A stretch of 64,000 nt of DNA from Cristatella mucedo (Eukaryota > Bryozoa > Phylactolaemata > Cristatellidae), in assembly GCA_009760855.2 (NCBI GenBank), contig WPIO01000041.1, forward strand, positions 1,514,501 through 1,578,500. Reading direction: 5' to 3'. Both the position numbers and the translations under genes were made by a program. Position 1 is the stretch's first letter. The number at the start of each line of letters is the position of its first letter. The notes under the pieces are model-generated. The model searched no databases, was not told the DNA's origin, and saw only the letters and a program-made list of their open reading frames with translations. Positions 1 to 11,061 of the stretch are shown here, piece by piece.

Positions 1-61
1 ATTTTTACCATTACTGTAGTTGGTTTTGGTAATGTGAGGAAGACGACTGCAGCTGTGCCAT

Positions 62-64
<3 letters not shown>

Positions 65-139
<75 letters not shown>
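65..139. repeat. (CT)n microsatellite
   Basis: A nearly pure CT dinucleotide tract with one CC interruption. It is the first of about nine (CT)n/(GA)n tracts in the window. Confidence 0.97.
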
Positions 140-140
<1 letters not shown>

Positions 141-1349
141 CGACGAACGAGGTTTTTGTGACCTAAATTGCTACCTATAGGCACTGCTGAAGGTCAGCGA
201 GATCCGCAGAAGCCTTAAAAACCGCCTAAAGGTGGAGAGGTATTAGAGAGAGCGTGAAGTGGTCATTCTTCATTCTCAAATGCAATCAGTTTCTTACTGT
301 TCGCAACTGGGCAGCAGGGCAGGCGATCGTAGAAGGCCTCAGCGTGCTAGTTTCCAATACGGCCGAGACACACGCTTCCAATGCGACCAAGGCACGTCAT
401 CTCAGCTTGCCAGTCGACAAGCCTACGTGCTAGCGTCGTGTATTCACTGTAAAAACAATTCACAGTCCTACAACCAACTGCTTATAAGTTCTCTTTTCGA
501 GCTGTCATAGAAAACAGAGTTTCTGCAGTCCTGAAGTGATGGGCTGCGACACATTTCCCAAAGGTTGAATCTACAGGGCGTGGTGGCACATTAACTTTGA
601 GCTGCCGCATGTCTGTAACTCACATCGCAGAGTAAACGTACGGTAAATTATCAGAAATGAAACAGCCGGAAGCTCCTTCAGCATTAAGCAAGAGTTAAAT
701 GAAGGAAATGAGTCTGGAAGTGGGTTTTCAGAAAGCATGATCCATAATTTCAGATGATTTATTTTTGGATGAGTGAGTTTTGGACGAATGACTGCTACGC
801 AGTTGGGCATGTTTATGCTTGAGGTTTAGGTTTATAGTTTATTGCTTAGATTTATGGCTTCACAGATAAACGGCGAAGACACGTTAATGGCTTAAGGTTC
901 GCTGCGTGTCGACAGATTAAGCGTTTACGGTTTGCAGATATGCGGTCGATCAGTTTCATAGGTTGAGGTTTTGGCAGGGCAAAGTACGGCTTATCAGATG
1001 GCGTTGATTGCTTGTACGTGGTGGCTTTTGCATCGGGAAGGGGCAGGGGGCCACATTGTGGGCTGAATCATCCTTTTATCTAAGCGGTCTCATCTCTGCT
1101 TGCAGTTGAATATAGGATTGCCTGATGTAGGGTACTACCCCACGACACAGGTCACGTGCAAAGACACGGGCTAATCTTTTGCAATTTGTACTCATCACAC
1201 TAAGCAGGCAAGAATACCTGTACGTAGATTTACATATTCTTGCCACAATGCCTCACATGCAAGAAATACCCTAGTTGGCTAAACATGGCGGTTCTGCATC
1301 CTGGTTCTATGGAGCTATGAGTAAGCAGATACATTAAAGCTATTCCTAA
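140..1349. other. Stretch with no recognised gene
   Basis: About 1.2 kb of mixed-composition DNA with only short, unconvincing reading frames. It lies downstream, in transcriptional terms, of the last UBXN1 exon found, so the missing final exon could be here. I searched the minus strand for the expected Pro-Ser-Ala end of a UBX domain and did not find it. Confidence 0.5.
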
Positions 1350-1695
1350 TTCCCGACCGGTCGCTGCAGGAGCTTTTGCTCTACAGGTCAAGATTTCGCC
1401 ATTGCACTCCGAAATTCTTAGGCAATGACATCAATGTCTTTGGCTGCCGAGTGCGGCACGTCCTTTCCAGCCATCCTGAGTTGCTACTTCAATGAGACTC
1501 ACTTCCTCGACTGCCATCCTGACTCAGCTATGCTTCTCACTTACCTTTTGTTTAGTGATATTAAATCTGTTGGCAGACACATGTGGCACCGAAAGCCCAT
1601 TAGTCACGTGAGTCACGTGCACGGAAAACTCACGCGTAACACTCATTTGGTCACTTTCTGGAGTTTCAGACAGAGATGCATACATGAACCGTGAC
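1350..1695 (+). mobile_element. LINE-B 3' fragment
   Basis: This stretch aligns by eye with 26000-26345, 38980-39230 and 48840-49115. Shared blocks are a degraded form of the reverse-transcriptase C-terminal segment (compare CCTAGACTGTGGA at 26033), then TGCCGAGTGCGGCA, then the end containing CGTAACACTCAT and a GGAGTTTCAGACAGAGA-like block. LINE-B appears to be an old L2-like LINE. This copy has decayed and has no coding capacity. Confidence 0.7.
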
Positions 1696-1902
1696 GCATG
1701 CCGCCCATCACTCTAACATGTCAGGGCAAGCTGAACGATTCGTGGACCTGCGGTACCCGTCCAGGCATTCCACTGTGGCACAGCGAAGTTTGTCAATCGT
1801 GTAGTACAACTCGTGAGAGCTGGCTGTTGAGATGCATGAAACCATGTTTAAGCAAAAGAATGACAGCATTTTACCTGGATGCGAAAAGGGCGAAATGCTG
1901 TC

Positions 1903-1958
1903 TCCTGGAGTGCTAACATTACGAGGATAATTATCCTCGTAATGTTAGCACTCCAGGA
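1903..1958. repeat. 56-bp perfect palindrome
   Basis: Two 28-base arms meet with no spacer at 1930/1931. Every base pairs from T1903/A1958 to the centre, where the sequence reads GGATAATTATCC. The flanking bases 1902 and 1959 do not pair. The palindrome could extrude as a cruciform. No mobile-element end was recognised beside it. Confidence 0.95.
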
Positions 1959-2146
1959 AGCATATTTTTTGGGTGTCGGGGACTAAGTACAACTGGGGGG
2001 GGGGGCAAGGAGGGTATACCATTCCTTAAGTACGCAATAATTAAAGTTCACTCAGTGCCTTGAAAATCAAAAGGGGTTCACCCATAGAAAAGCTGCTATT
2101 GTGCTACACGTACTATCCTCGAGAACAAGCCGAACTAAAATTGTGT

Positions 2147-2274
2147 TTGACCCAGTCGTTAAGGTTCTCGCCCCGACCAAGATCTGGCCGAGGTCACGGG
2201 CTCGAGCCCCGTGGCATATGTGAATAGAGATTAAGTTCTCTGTGGGCGCTATACAAATGAATTATATGATTATT
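2147..2274 (+). mobile_element. tRNA-derived SINE (LINE-A type tail)
   Basis: The head reads GACCCAGTCGTTAAGG, resembling a pol III A box. A B-box-like GGGCTCGAGCCC follows near 2199. The 3' part, GAATAGAGATTAAGTTCTCT followed by GGGCGCTATACAAATG and AT-rich repeats, matches the LINE-A 3' tail. A decayed second copy of the tail follows at about 2309-2346. Confidence 0.75.
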
Positions 2275-2376
2275 ATTACTCACCTTTGACGCCAAGTGAA
2301 ATACCTGGATAGATATCCAATTCTCTTAGTGGTATACAAATGAATTGTATACCTTCGTTCAATATATATGTATATG

Positions 2377-2380
<4 letters not shown>

Positions 2381-2425
<45 letters not shown>

Positions 2426-2475
2426 GCACACGCACACGCACGCACATCACACACACATCACACACACACATCACC
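2381..2475. repeat. (CA)n microsatellite
   Basis: A pure CA tract to about 2421, then an interrupted CACG/CACA/CATCAC tract. Confidence 0.95.
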
Positions 2476-2479
2476 TAGC

Positions 2480-3267
2480 TGAGTTGCAGGCTGACAGTTT
2501 CCATAGCAGGTTACAGCAAACAGAGTGCTACCTCTGGGCATTATATGTCTATGGCAAGTTTTCTGCCTATCTGTGATGCTACATGTAACAAAGCGACCTT
2601 TGCTTCGGCAGCATGCAGCCATCAACTTTATTGAATAGCTTTTAACGTAAGTAGCATTCTATTCGCTACAAGGAAGGAATTCTCTGCACCGACAAACGTT
2701 GTTAACACCGGATCCCACAATACACTTAACTCACAATATGCTTTATGCAGCTCTTGGAATCCATAACAATAAGTGTGATTGCTGCCAATCAGCCGTGTGG
2801 CACTCGCCACCACAGAAGCTGCTAGGAGGCCGAGCTGCATCCATTTAGACAGCAGTGAATCAAGCTGCAACTGCTGGTCTCGGCTGACATTGCCATCACG
2901 AAGTCAGAGGCACTACAGGGTAGTAAAGAAATAGTAAAGTAGATGCATGAAGAACTGACAGCTCACGACTTACGAGCTAACATGAGGACAGCAGATGGCA
3001 CCAGACCTACAACGACATGAAGTGGACAAGCGTGACTACATCGAAATCACGCGCCTAAATGATGCATATTCAACAGGCCATGCAGCAAACACAATGACCA
3101 GCCAGATACGTTGGCCACACTGCTGGGTCAAAGCTCAATGTCAGGGTAAGAGGTCAATGGTACATTATCAGTAATTTAAGGCTTGTGCTATTTGCAGCTG
3201 CTCACACGAAGGAATTGCAAGACATTCATTCAGCATCCACAAGAGCAAAAACAATGGCCATATATAC

Positions 3268-3270
<3 letters not shown>
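2480..3270. other. Stretch with no recognised gene
   Basis: No conserved domain, exon with good splice sites, or repeat-family member was recognised. The minus-strand reading frame of 80 codons at 2628-2870 has no recognisable motif. Confidence 0.5.

Positions 3271-3276
<6 letters not shown>

Positions 3277-3345
<69 letters not shown>
3277..3345. repeat. (TA)n microsatellite
   Basis: About 68 bp of alternating TA, directly before a LINE-A tail. It may have grown from, or been the target of, that insertion. Confidence 0.95.
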
Positions 3346-3348
<3 letters not shown>

Positions 3349-3357
3349 TAGCTCCAT

Positions 3358-3425
3358 AAAATAATAACACACTTGATAAAGCGCCCTCAGAGAACTCGAT
3401 CTCCTCTTTCTAGGCACTTTACATA
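3358..3425 (-). mobile_element. LINE-A tail-only fragment
   Basis: The reverse complement of the LINE-A 3' end: AATAATAACACACTTGATAA, then GCGCCCTCAGAGAACTCG and CTTTCTAGGCACTTTACAT. Only the last 65-70 bases of the element are present. Confidence 0.85.
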
Positions 3426-3428
3426 AAA

Positions 3429-3557
3429 GAACCTAATCTCTATTCAGACACTTCACATATGCCAAGGGGCTCGGGCCCACGACCGTGGTCGTCAAATACA
3501 TTCACCTTGACCTCGGTCGTTCATTACAAAGGCCAACACATTAACCACTGGGCCAAA
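3429..3557 (-). mobile_element. tRNA-derived SINE
   Basis: In sense orientation it starts TTTGGCCCAGTGGTTAATGT (A-box-like), has a decayed B box and ends in GAATAGAGATTAGGTTC. It is fused to the LINE-A tail at 3358-3425, giving two related tails in a row. Confidence 0.75.
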
Positions 3558-3638
3558 CTAGCAAGACCATCATCAAAAAGTTATGCAATCTACATCGGAG
3601 ATCATTATACACAAAGTCCGGCAAAGAAGGAAAATTTG

Positions 3639-3963
3639 GAAACTTCTATACATAAGAGATTAAGCATAATAATACTAATAACAATAATAAGCATTTGTAA
3701 AAGGTTCTTACTATTCTTGTGAAACTTCTATACATAAGAGATTAAGCATAATAATACTAATAAAAATAAGCATTTGTAAAAGGTTCTTACTATTCTTGTG
3801 AAATTTCTATACATAAGAGGTTAGGCATAATAATACTAATAATAATAATAATCATTTGTAAATGGTTCTTACTATTCTTGTGAAACTTCTATACATAAGA
3901 GATTAAGCATAATAATACTAATAACAATAATAAGCATTTGTAAAAGGTTCTTAATATTCTTGA
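3639..3963. repeat. Four tandem ~80-bp repeats
   Basis: Unit starts are at 3639, 3721, 3800 and 3882 (spacing 82, 79, 82). Each begins GAAA(C/T)TTCTATACATAAGA, contains an AAT-rich stretch, then AAGCATTTGTAAAAGGTTC and TATTCTTGT. The AAT stretch plus GCATTTGTAAAA resembles the start of a minus-strand LINE-A tail (compare 38075-38095), so the unit probably arose from one. Confidence 0.92.
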
Positions 3964-4301
3964 CACAGGTCGCCTTGAGTTTTAGCTCAAGGATAAGGTT
4001 ATTTCTTTTCACGACTTACGCTGGGGTTCGATTGAGCAAAGTTTTTACTGACCACTCTAAACAGCAGCGATAGCCACTCTAAGAGAACTAAATCTCTTTA
4101 ACGCACTATTAATTTGCTGGAAGTAGAGAATGTCTTTGGAATACCGTGTTAGTGATAATAGGAGGTCCAATTTTAGCATGAACAAGCGGCTAAAGGGAGC
4201 AATAGTACCAACAAACGAATGCACATGTGCGTTAGTCGACAGGAAGTCCACAGATTCGGACCAGCAGCAGCAGCAGAAGCAGCGGAAGCTGACTAACTAA
4301 C
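3964..4301. other. Sequence 3' of the last UBXN1 exon found
   Basis: This follows the GTTAGT donor at 4301 on the minus strand. It includes a short CAG/CTG run (4262-4284). No exon completing the UBX domain was found here. Confidence 0.5.
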
Positions 4302-4497
4302 CGAGGTTAACTAAGGGCGAGTTCATGTCTTCTTCAGTGAAAATTCGCCTCGGCGGAAACGCAGTCGAGAACGTGAAGTTGCCGCTAGCAAGGTCACCGG
4401 AAGCACCTTGTGACATCTGACAGAAAAGTCGCACGGCGGCCAGCGTCTCGCCAGCGCTGAACGTGTGAGCCAGACGCTCGCCACTCTGAAGCCTGAT
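4302..4497 (-). CDS. UBXN1: UBXN1 exon 10 (most of UBX)
   Basis: Acceptor CTCGTTTTAG. The 65 residues begin IRLQSGERLAHTFSAGETL, continue AAVRLF, and include FPPRRIFTEED where the family has an F-P-R p97-contact loop. They end MNSPLVNL plus one base before GTTAGT. Read without splicing, the frame stops two codons on (Gly, stop), losing the last strand of the fold, so a further exon is expected. Confidence 0.88.
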
Positions 4498-7400
4498 CTA
4501 AAACGAGAGGCGTGCCCCGGATGCATGCACCTGAGTGCAAACGAGCTGGCCGCCGCCGCCGGCTGTGGTGCACAGGATGGGTGCGACAAAGCTGGCAGAC
4601 AGGCTGCTTCGACACAAGCACCGACAAAACACTCCTCGAGCATCGAGCAGTGGCACTGGTGGCAAGGCCCGCGCGTCAGCAGACCCGAAAGCAAATAAAT
4701 AGGCCAACGAAGCTGTGGCTTTCTTATGTAAGTTACACCTCTATTTACACAAGCTCAAATTACCTACTGCAGTGTGCAAAGCCTGGCTTTTCGGCCAATT
4801 CACATCGATAGGCACAACAACTTAGCAACTTAGGAGACAGTGTGGTGCAGGAAAGTGTGGGCGGCGTGGCTAAGCAATGCAGCCGCATCGGTGGCTACGC
4901 GGGCTGGAAGCGGAGCTCCCGGCTTCTCAAGAGCAGCTTCCAAAGCAAATGCAGCCAAGTATCTATCTATTTGAAAGTTCCAGCACATAGGGCGCTAAAG
5001 TGCCACCAGCCCGACGACAACTAGAGCACCCGAAGGCAATTAAAACGCATTGCCAGCACACTCAGCACAGCAGAAGCATCGGTCAAGGTAACCTTCGATC
5101 AAGCATTTCCATAGAGTACTGTCATCTTATGAAAGTTTCAAGACAACACAGGTTCCCGATACTCTACGGATTCTCATAAACAAAACAAGTGGAATTAACA
5201 AAAGTCTTATAGAATTTTTAAAACAGCAAAACCAGTGGTTCTAGCCACCACGGCTTGAAACATTGCTGCCACAATAACAGTAATAATACACTTGATAAAG
5301 CACCCTCAGAGAGCTCAATCTCTTTCTAGGCACTCTGCATGTGCTGCAAAGAAGCATGATCGAATGGTGAGTGGTATCGTGCTTGATGAACAACATGAAT
5401 ATGGTTAGGGGTGACATGCACAGAGTCAGCATGCAAGTGTGGTTAGTTGCAGCATGCAACAGTGTCAGCACGGATAAGCACATAAAGGACAAATCACAAT
5501 TTAAATTTCTTTTTTAATGTGGTCAAGTCAGATGATGTCGTGACACAAGTCGGGAGTGAGTTCCAGGCTTTGGGAGCATACGAGCTAAATGCACGGTCTC
5601 CAAAGGATTTGAGGTTTGTACGAGGTATAGGTAAACAGTTAGATTCCAAAAAACCGGATGTACGAGCCTGGTAGGAGAGTAGATCTGACAGGTAGGCTGA
5701 AGCCAAAGAACGAGCAACAAAACCTTGAAGTCGATCCGTTGCTTGACTGGTAGCCAGTGCAGGTCGGCGAGAAGTGGCAACCTCGAAGCTCACGACAGAC
5801 AAGCCTAGCTGCAGAGTTTTGCACAAGCTGTAAGCGCCTGATTGCACATGCCGGTAGGCCAGCAAGCAGTGAGTTACAGAAATCAAGACAGGATATCACA
5901 AATGCATGGATCATCTTAGACGTGGTATCCTTATCTAAACAATCCCGAATTTTAGCAATGTTATGCAGCTGAAAGTAGTCAGACTTGATAATAACAATAA
6001 TACACTTGATAAAGTAAGCCCTCAGAGAGCTCAATCTCTTTCTAGGTGCTTTACATTTGAGATATGCTGGCAGAGCCGATTTTGAAAGGCAGCCTTTCCA
6101 ATTTCCGAATCACACTTGGTTTGCCCATAACTAGTAAGTTAGTTGTATCATCATTCAATTATGAAAAAAAAGTTAGTTTTATCATCATTCAATTATGAAA
6201 AATGACGGCAACCATCTCGTCCAATCTGCACAGCTCCATAATTTAAAGTAACTACCACTGCTATATGTAAGGAGTCTCAAAATAAACATTAAAAAAGCTC
6301 CTAATTAGCAAAAAGGCACATTAAAAGTAAGGTCACTTAGCACAGAGAACGTTTCTGCGGCCGCTTGACTAGCTGAGAGAGACCGAGGATACTGACTGAC
6401 TAGGGCTACTACTGAGGTGACCGGCAGCAGCTACAAGGCGACAAAGAGCAGTTTCACCGATCATGATATCACGTGATAAAATCCAACCTTTTCTTGCAGG
6501 TTGACTAATTTGGTTATTATATATGGTTGTCTTATTCGCTTATTTTTTTTCGTGAACCTTGGTAAGTCCTTGGCAGCTTCCAACATTCTGCTGGTCTTCC
6601 AGAGCCACCCGAGGATGAAAGATAGGCCAAGCAAGATAATTATAATATAGATAAATATATAAATATTATAATATAGGTAAATGCCAAGCAAGATAATTAT
6701 AATAGTCGTTCGTTTGTACAGCACCACCAGAGAGCTCAATCTCTTTCTAGGCACTTTAGATATTCTGTAAAGGAGGCGTGATCATATAGTTTGTAATATG
6801 CACAATGTCAGCAAGCATAGCATGGTTACAGGTGACATGACAGCATCAGCATGCAAAGATGGTTGGTGGCAGCATCAGCACACACAAGCACACAAGGCGC
6901 AAATCACAAGGACCCACTAAATGCTGTGACAAACAGACGCGCTCTTAGATTTTTTTAATGTCATCAAGCCAATGGGTGTCGTGACGTCATTAAGGAGTGA
7001 GTTCCACGCTTTGGGAGCATAAAAACTAAAGGTGCGGTCTCCACAAGATTTGAGGTTAGTACGAGGTATAGCTGAGCAATTTGATTCAGAAAGGCAGTTG
7101 GTGCAATGCCTAGCCTGTGGGGAGAAGCTCTGATAGGCAGGCTAGAACCAGAGAATGAAGGGACCTAAAAATGAGTGACAGAACGTTGAAGTTGATGTGT
7201 TGCTTGATTGGGAGCCAGGGCAGGTCGGCGAGAAGTCGGTGCGATGTGGCAGCTTCGATGCTCACGACTAACAAGCCTAGTTTTGTTCCAACTGTAATTG
7301 CCTGACACAGGCTAGTAGACCATGGAGCACTGAGTTGCAGAAGTCAAGACTGGATGTTGCAAATGCATGGGCCAATTTAGATGCAGTATCCCTGTTTAAA

Positions 7401-9910
7401 AAGCCCGACTTTTAGCAATGTTGTGTAGGTGAATGTAAGCAGACTTGACTGTGGGAGCTGATTTGGTCGTCTAATGAAAGGTCACTTTGGAACAAGACAT
7501 CTAGATTTCGTGCAGACGCAACACCAAATATGCAGACAGAGCTGATTTTGGGCGTCAAGCTTTCTGATTTCCGAGTTACACTTGGTTTCCCCATTACTTG
7601 TCAGTTCGTTTTGTCGTCATTTAATTTGAGAAAGTTTGCTGCCATCCACGTGCGGATGTCATCAAGATATGCAGCAAGGATGTCTATAGAATTCGACGTG
7701 CGGGTGGGCTGAAAGGGATCAAAGCAAAGGTAAAACTGAGTGTCGTCTGCATAGAAGTGAAAGCTTAAATTGTGCTTGGCGATTGCCACGACTCGTTCCG
7801 CTGTCTTTGAAAGGAACGGTAGAACGGAGACTGGGCGAAAGCCGCTCAAGTTTTCTTGGTCTAGTGTTGCTTCCTTAGTCAGTGGCCTAACAACAGACTT
7901 TTTGAAAGAGGCAGGGACACGTCCTGAGGCTAAGGACATTGTTAGTTATGCACGGCACAAGATCTATACAGAGCTCGGATGAGTACCTCATAGAAGGCGA
8001 ATAAAAGGCAGCTTGGGTCACATTATCGGCACTACTTTTGAGCTACTTTCTGTCCGGTGCTTGTGAAAGCGTAGAAGCATTTCATTGAGCTCCAGCTCCT
8101 CCAGCTACGGGGAAAAGAAAAGGGCAAAAGCGGCTGGAGCTCCTGTCACGGCTGAGCATTCTGCCCGACGCGTTCTAAAGTCTTTTCGATTTGGTTGGAG
8201 GCATGACAGCATTCGATGGGAATGTCCACGTGTTCACTGAAGGGGAAGGGAAGAAATAAGAGGCCAGAAGAAACCCTGCGCGCAACAAGGCGCCTACTGA
8301 ACACTGAAACCTTATGAGAAACTAAGTAAGCTTTAGACGACGGCTTAAAAGGAAGCATTTACACGGACCGTCATCACTAGAAGCTCTGGTGCAACAGAAT
8401 CTTTCGGATTCTTTAGTAGCTTGTCGCCATCATGAAAATGTCTGGACATCCACACACGACTTGCTCAGCGGTACATTAAGGCAAGCCATCAAATACAAAA
8501 AAGAATCCCCGAAGCTTTTGCAGTCTAAAGTCTGTTTAAAGGTGGCAGCAGTCAACCAGCATTGAATCGTGCCTTTAATTCATTGAGCCAAGCAACGACC
8601 AGCCAGTACAGCTTCTAACAGACTAATTACCTGCAGTTTAGCCTCATTGTACGTAGGGTTGGCTTTGCCAGACACTGCCACTGCGCTGGCAGCTCCCTCT
8701 GGTGGCTTAGTAGCGCTCGCCGCTGCTGGCAGTGTAGCAGGATCATCGGCGGGTATCTGAAAAAGGCCATTGACTCCTCAACGTAGCCAACGGTAGTTTC
8801 CGCCTTCCCCTTCCCCTGCGGCAGTAGCAAATTAGCTTGATGACTAATCAAGCCGATGTCGTCAACTGCTACACAGCAGCAGCAGTGCCGACAGTGGTAA
8901 AGGTGGCAGCAGCTTTACTGGCGGCAGCAGCACCAGCAGCAGCAGCAGCAGAACCACCGCCGGTAGGAGCACTGCTGTCGATGGGCAAACGCACCTTTGT
9001 TGCTGCAGCAGCACGAGAGAGCCGGTCCTGGGCGATCTGATCCAGTACTCGCTGCCTGTACGCACAGGGAAGAAAAAAAAACAAACGAAAACCTGTTTCC
9101 AAAATACCAAGCCTCAGCAGTGCTGGAGCCGGTAGCTGGAGAAAGCCAAGGAGCAGCTTGCATCTCCAGCTACCTTGCGCAGCCTATGGCTCAGTCCTCT
9201 CTCAAGCCAGTGGCAAGCAAAGCTTTTGCAGACAACAACTCCTTCCAAACCGGCCGTAACTATTAGATTTGGATTATTGTGAAATTGTGTTAGAAAGGTT
9301 TCCGAAAAAGGCAGAACGTGTCAGTCATATCCGTACAGTAAGCCCTCTAGCCCCTTGGCAGCCGCAATATTGTCGAATACAAGGGACGTAGACTTTAAAC
9401 GAACTTTAGATTGCAAAGGCTTTGGGGATTCGTTTTTGTATCTGATGATTTGCCTTGATGCACTGCTGAGCAAGTCCAGAAGCTTTGCTTTGCCCTACAG
9501 ATACTTTGCAAGTGTTGCATCTGTAGCAATCGCAGGCCACCCAACTAATTGGTTGTCTGTCTGACAGATCAGTCTAGTACAGGTCAACCAAGCCCAAACC
9601 CACATCCGTTTTGCCGTGGCAAACCAAGGGCTCAAACCCTCAAACCGCTTGGGCTCAAACAGCTGACGCTCTCTTCTCTGCCCCCCCCCATCGGCCTGAT
9701 CAGACCTCTTTTTTCTTCTACGGTTTCCAAATAAATAGTTGAGCACCAGACTATGTATGTGCTGTTATCTAGCAATCAACCCGCACACAAACACGTCCAT
9801 AGGCTAAAGTGGCTCCTGTGAGCAGCAGCATGAACATATTTGACCACGCTACGATCATTGGTCGTTCTCAGTCACGCGAAAGTGGGGACGATGAAGGCGC
9901 CGAATGCAGC

Positions 9911-9945
<35 letters not shown>

Positions 9946-11006
9946 GCAACCTGCCTGGCTGCCTTCTCGTTCATCTTGTCTCTCCGCCTCTCCTCCAGTA
10001 GCTTCAGCATCTCTTGCTCGTCGTGCCTGAAAGTCGGCAGCTGATTGGATGCAGGCAACCATGGGAGGACAGCTAAAGCGGTGAGCTGCAGCAGCCCAAG
10101 CCAGCCGAAACAACCACCGACTAGCAGCACAGGCAGCCAAAGGCCGACCACTGAGGCACGCCCCCGTCAGCAAAGGCTCAGCATCAGCTCCAGCAAAGGA
10201 GCATCTCGTCAAACTGCCTGCTCCTGCATCCGGCACAGGAGCAGGAGCTGTGGCAGCAGCCGAACTCTTGCCTGCAGCCAAGATCGGCGACATTAAAAAG
10301 CAGCTGCCAGTTAAGATCAAGGATGGCGCAGAGGAAAGACGCCAAGTCGACGAGTCAAGGTTTACTGCATGTGCGAGTCTGCTACTTCAACATCAATCAC
10401 TAGATGCAGTGATGAAGAGAAAATCCAGGTCCCGAGGCTTTTAGGCAAGATAAGCCGTTTAGATAAGCCGTTTACACACTGCTTGACTTCTTAGACTCAG
10501 TGTCTTTCCTTCACTGTGAAGTCATAAAGCCAAAGAGAAATAAATGTATGCTGATTCTTCACAAATGACATATGGGCATAAGAAGCTTAGCAACTATCAC
10601 TCCCACTAGCAACGAGGCAATATACAGAATTGCCTGCAGCAGGACTTGCAACTACGGACTGGTTCGTAAAGTGTGAGCACCTCACCCCCATCGGCTAAGA
10701 CCGAGGACCTAAGCCACACTGAGCCTTACTGAGTAAGGTCTAGCCGTCCACGGCAGCGGCAGCAGCTGCATGGCAGCAGCAACAGCGCTTGCAGACCCGT
10801 GCCCCTGCAACGATCAGGTCATTTGTCTACTACTGCCTGTCTCACTCTCTTCGTGAGCACAATGTGTGCTCTCTGCTACTTAAACAGCTGCTGCTTGTTA
10901 TCTGCCACTTAGAGAACTGCCTCATCTCTCTATGTCTCTCTCTCTCTCTGTCTCTCTCTCTCTCTCTCTGTCTCTCTCCTTTCCTCCCTCTCTCTCTCTA
11001 TCTCCT

Positions 11007-11061
<55 letters not shown>

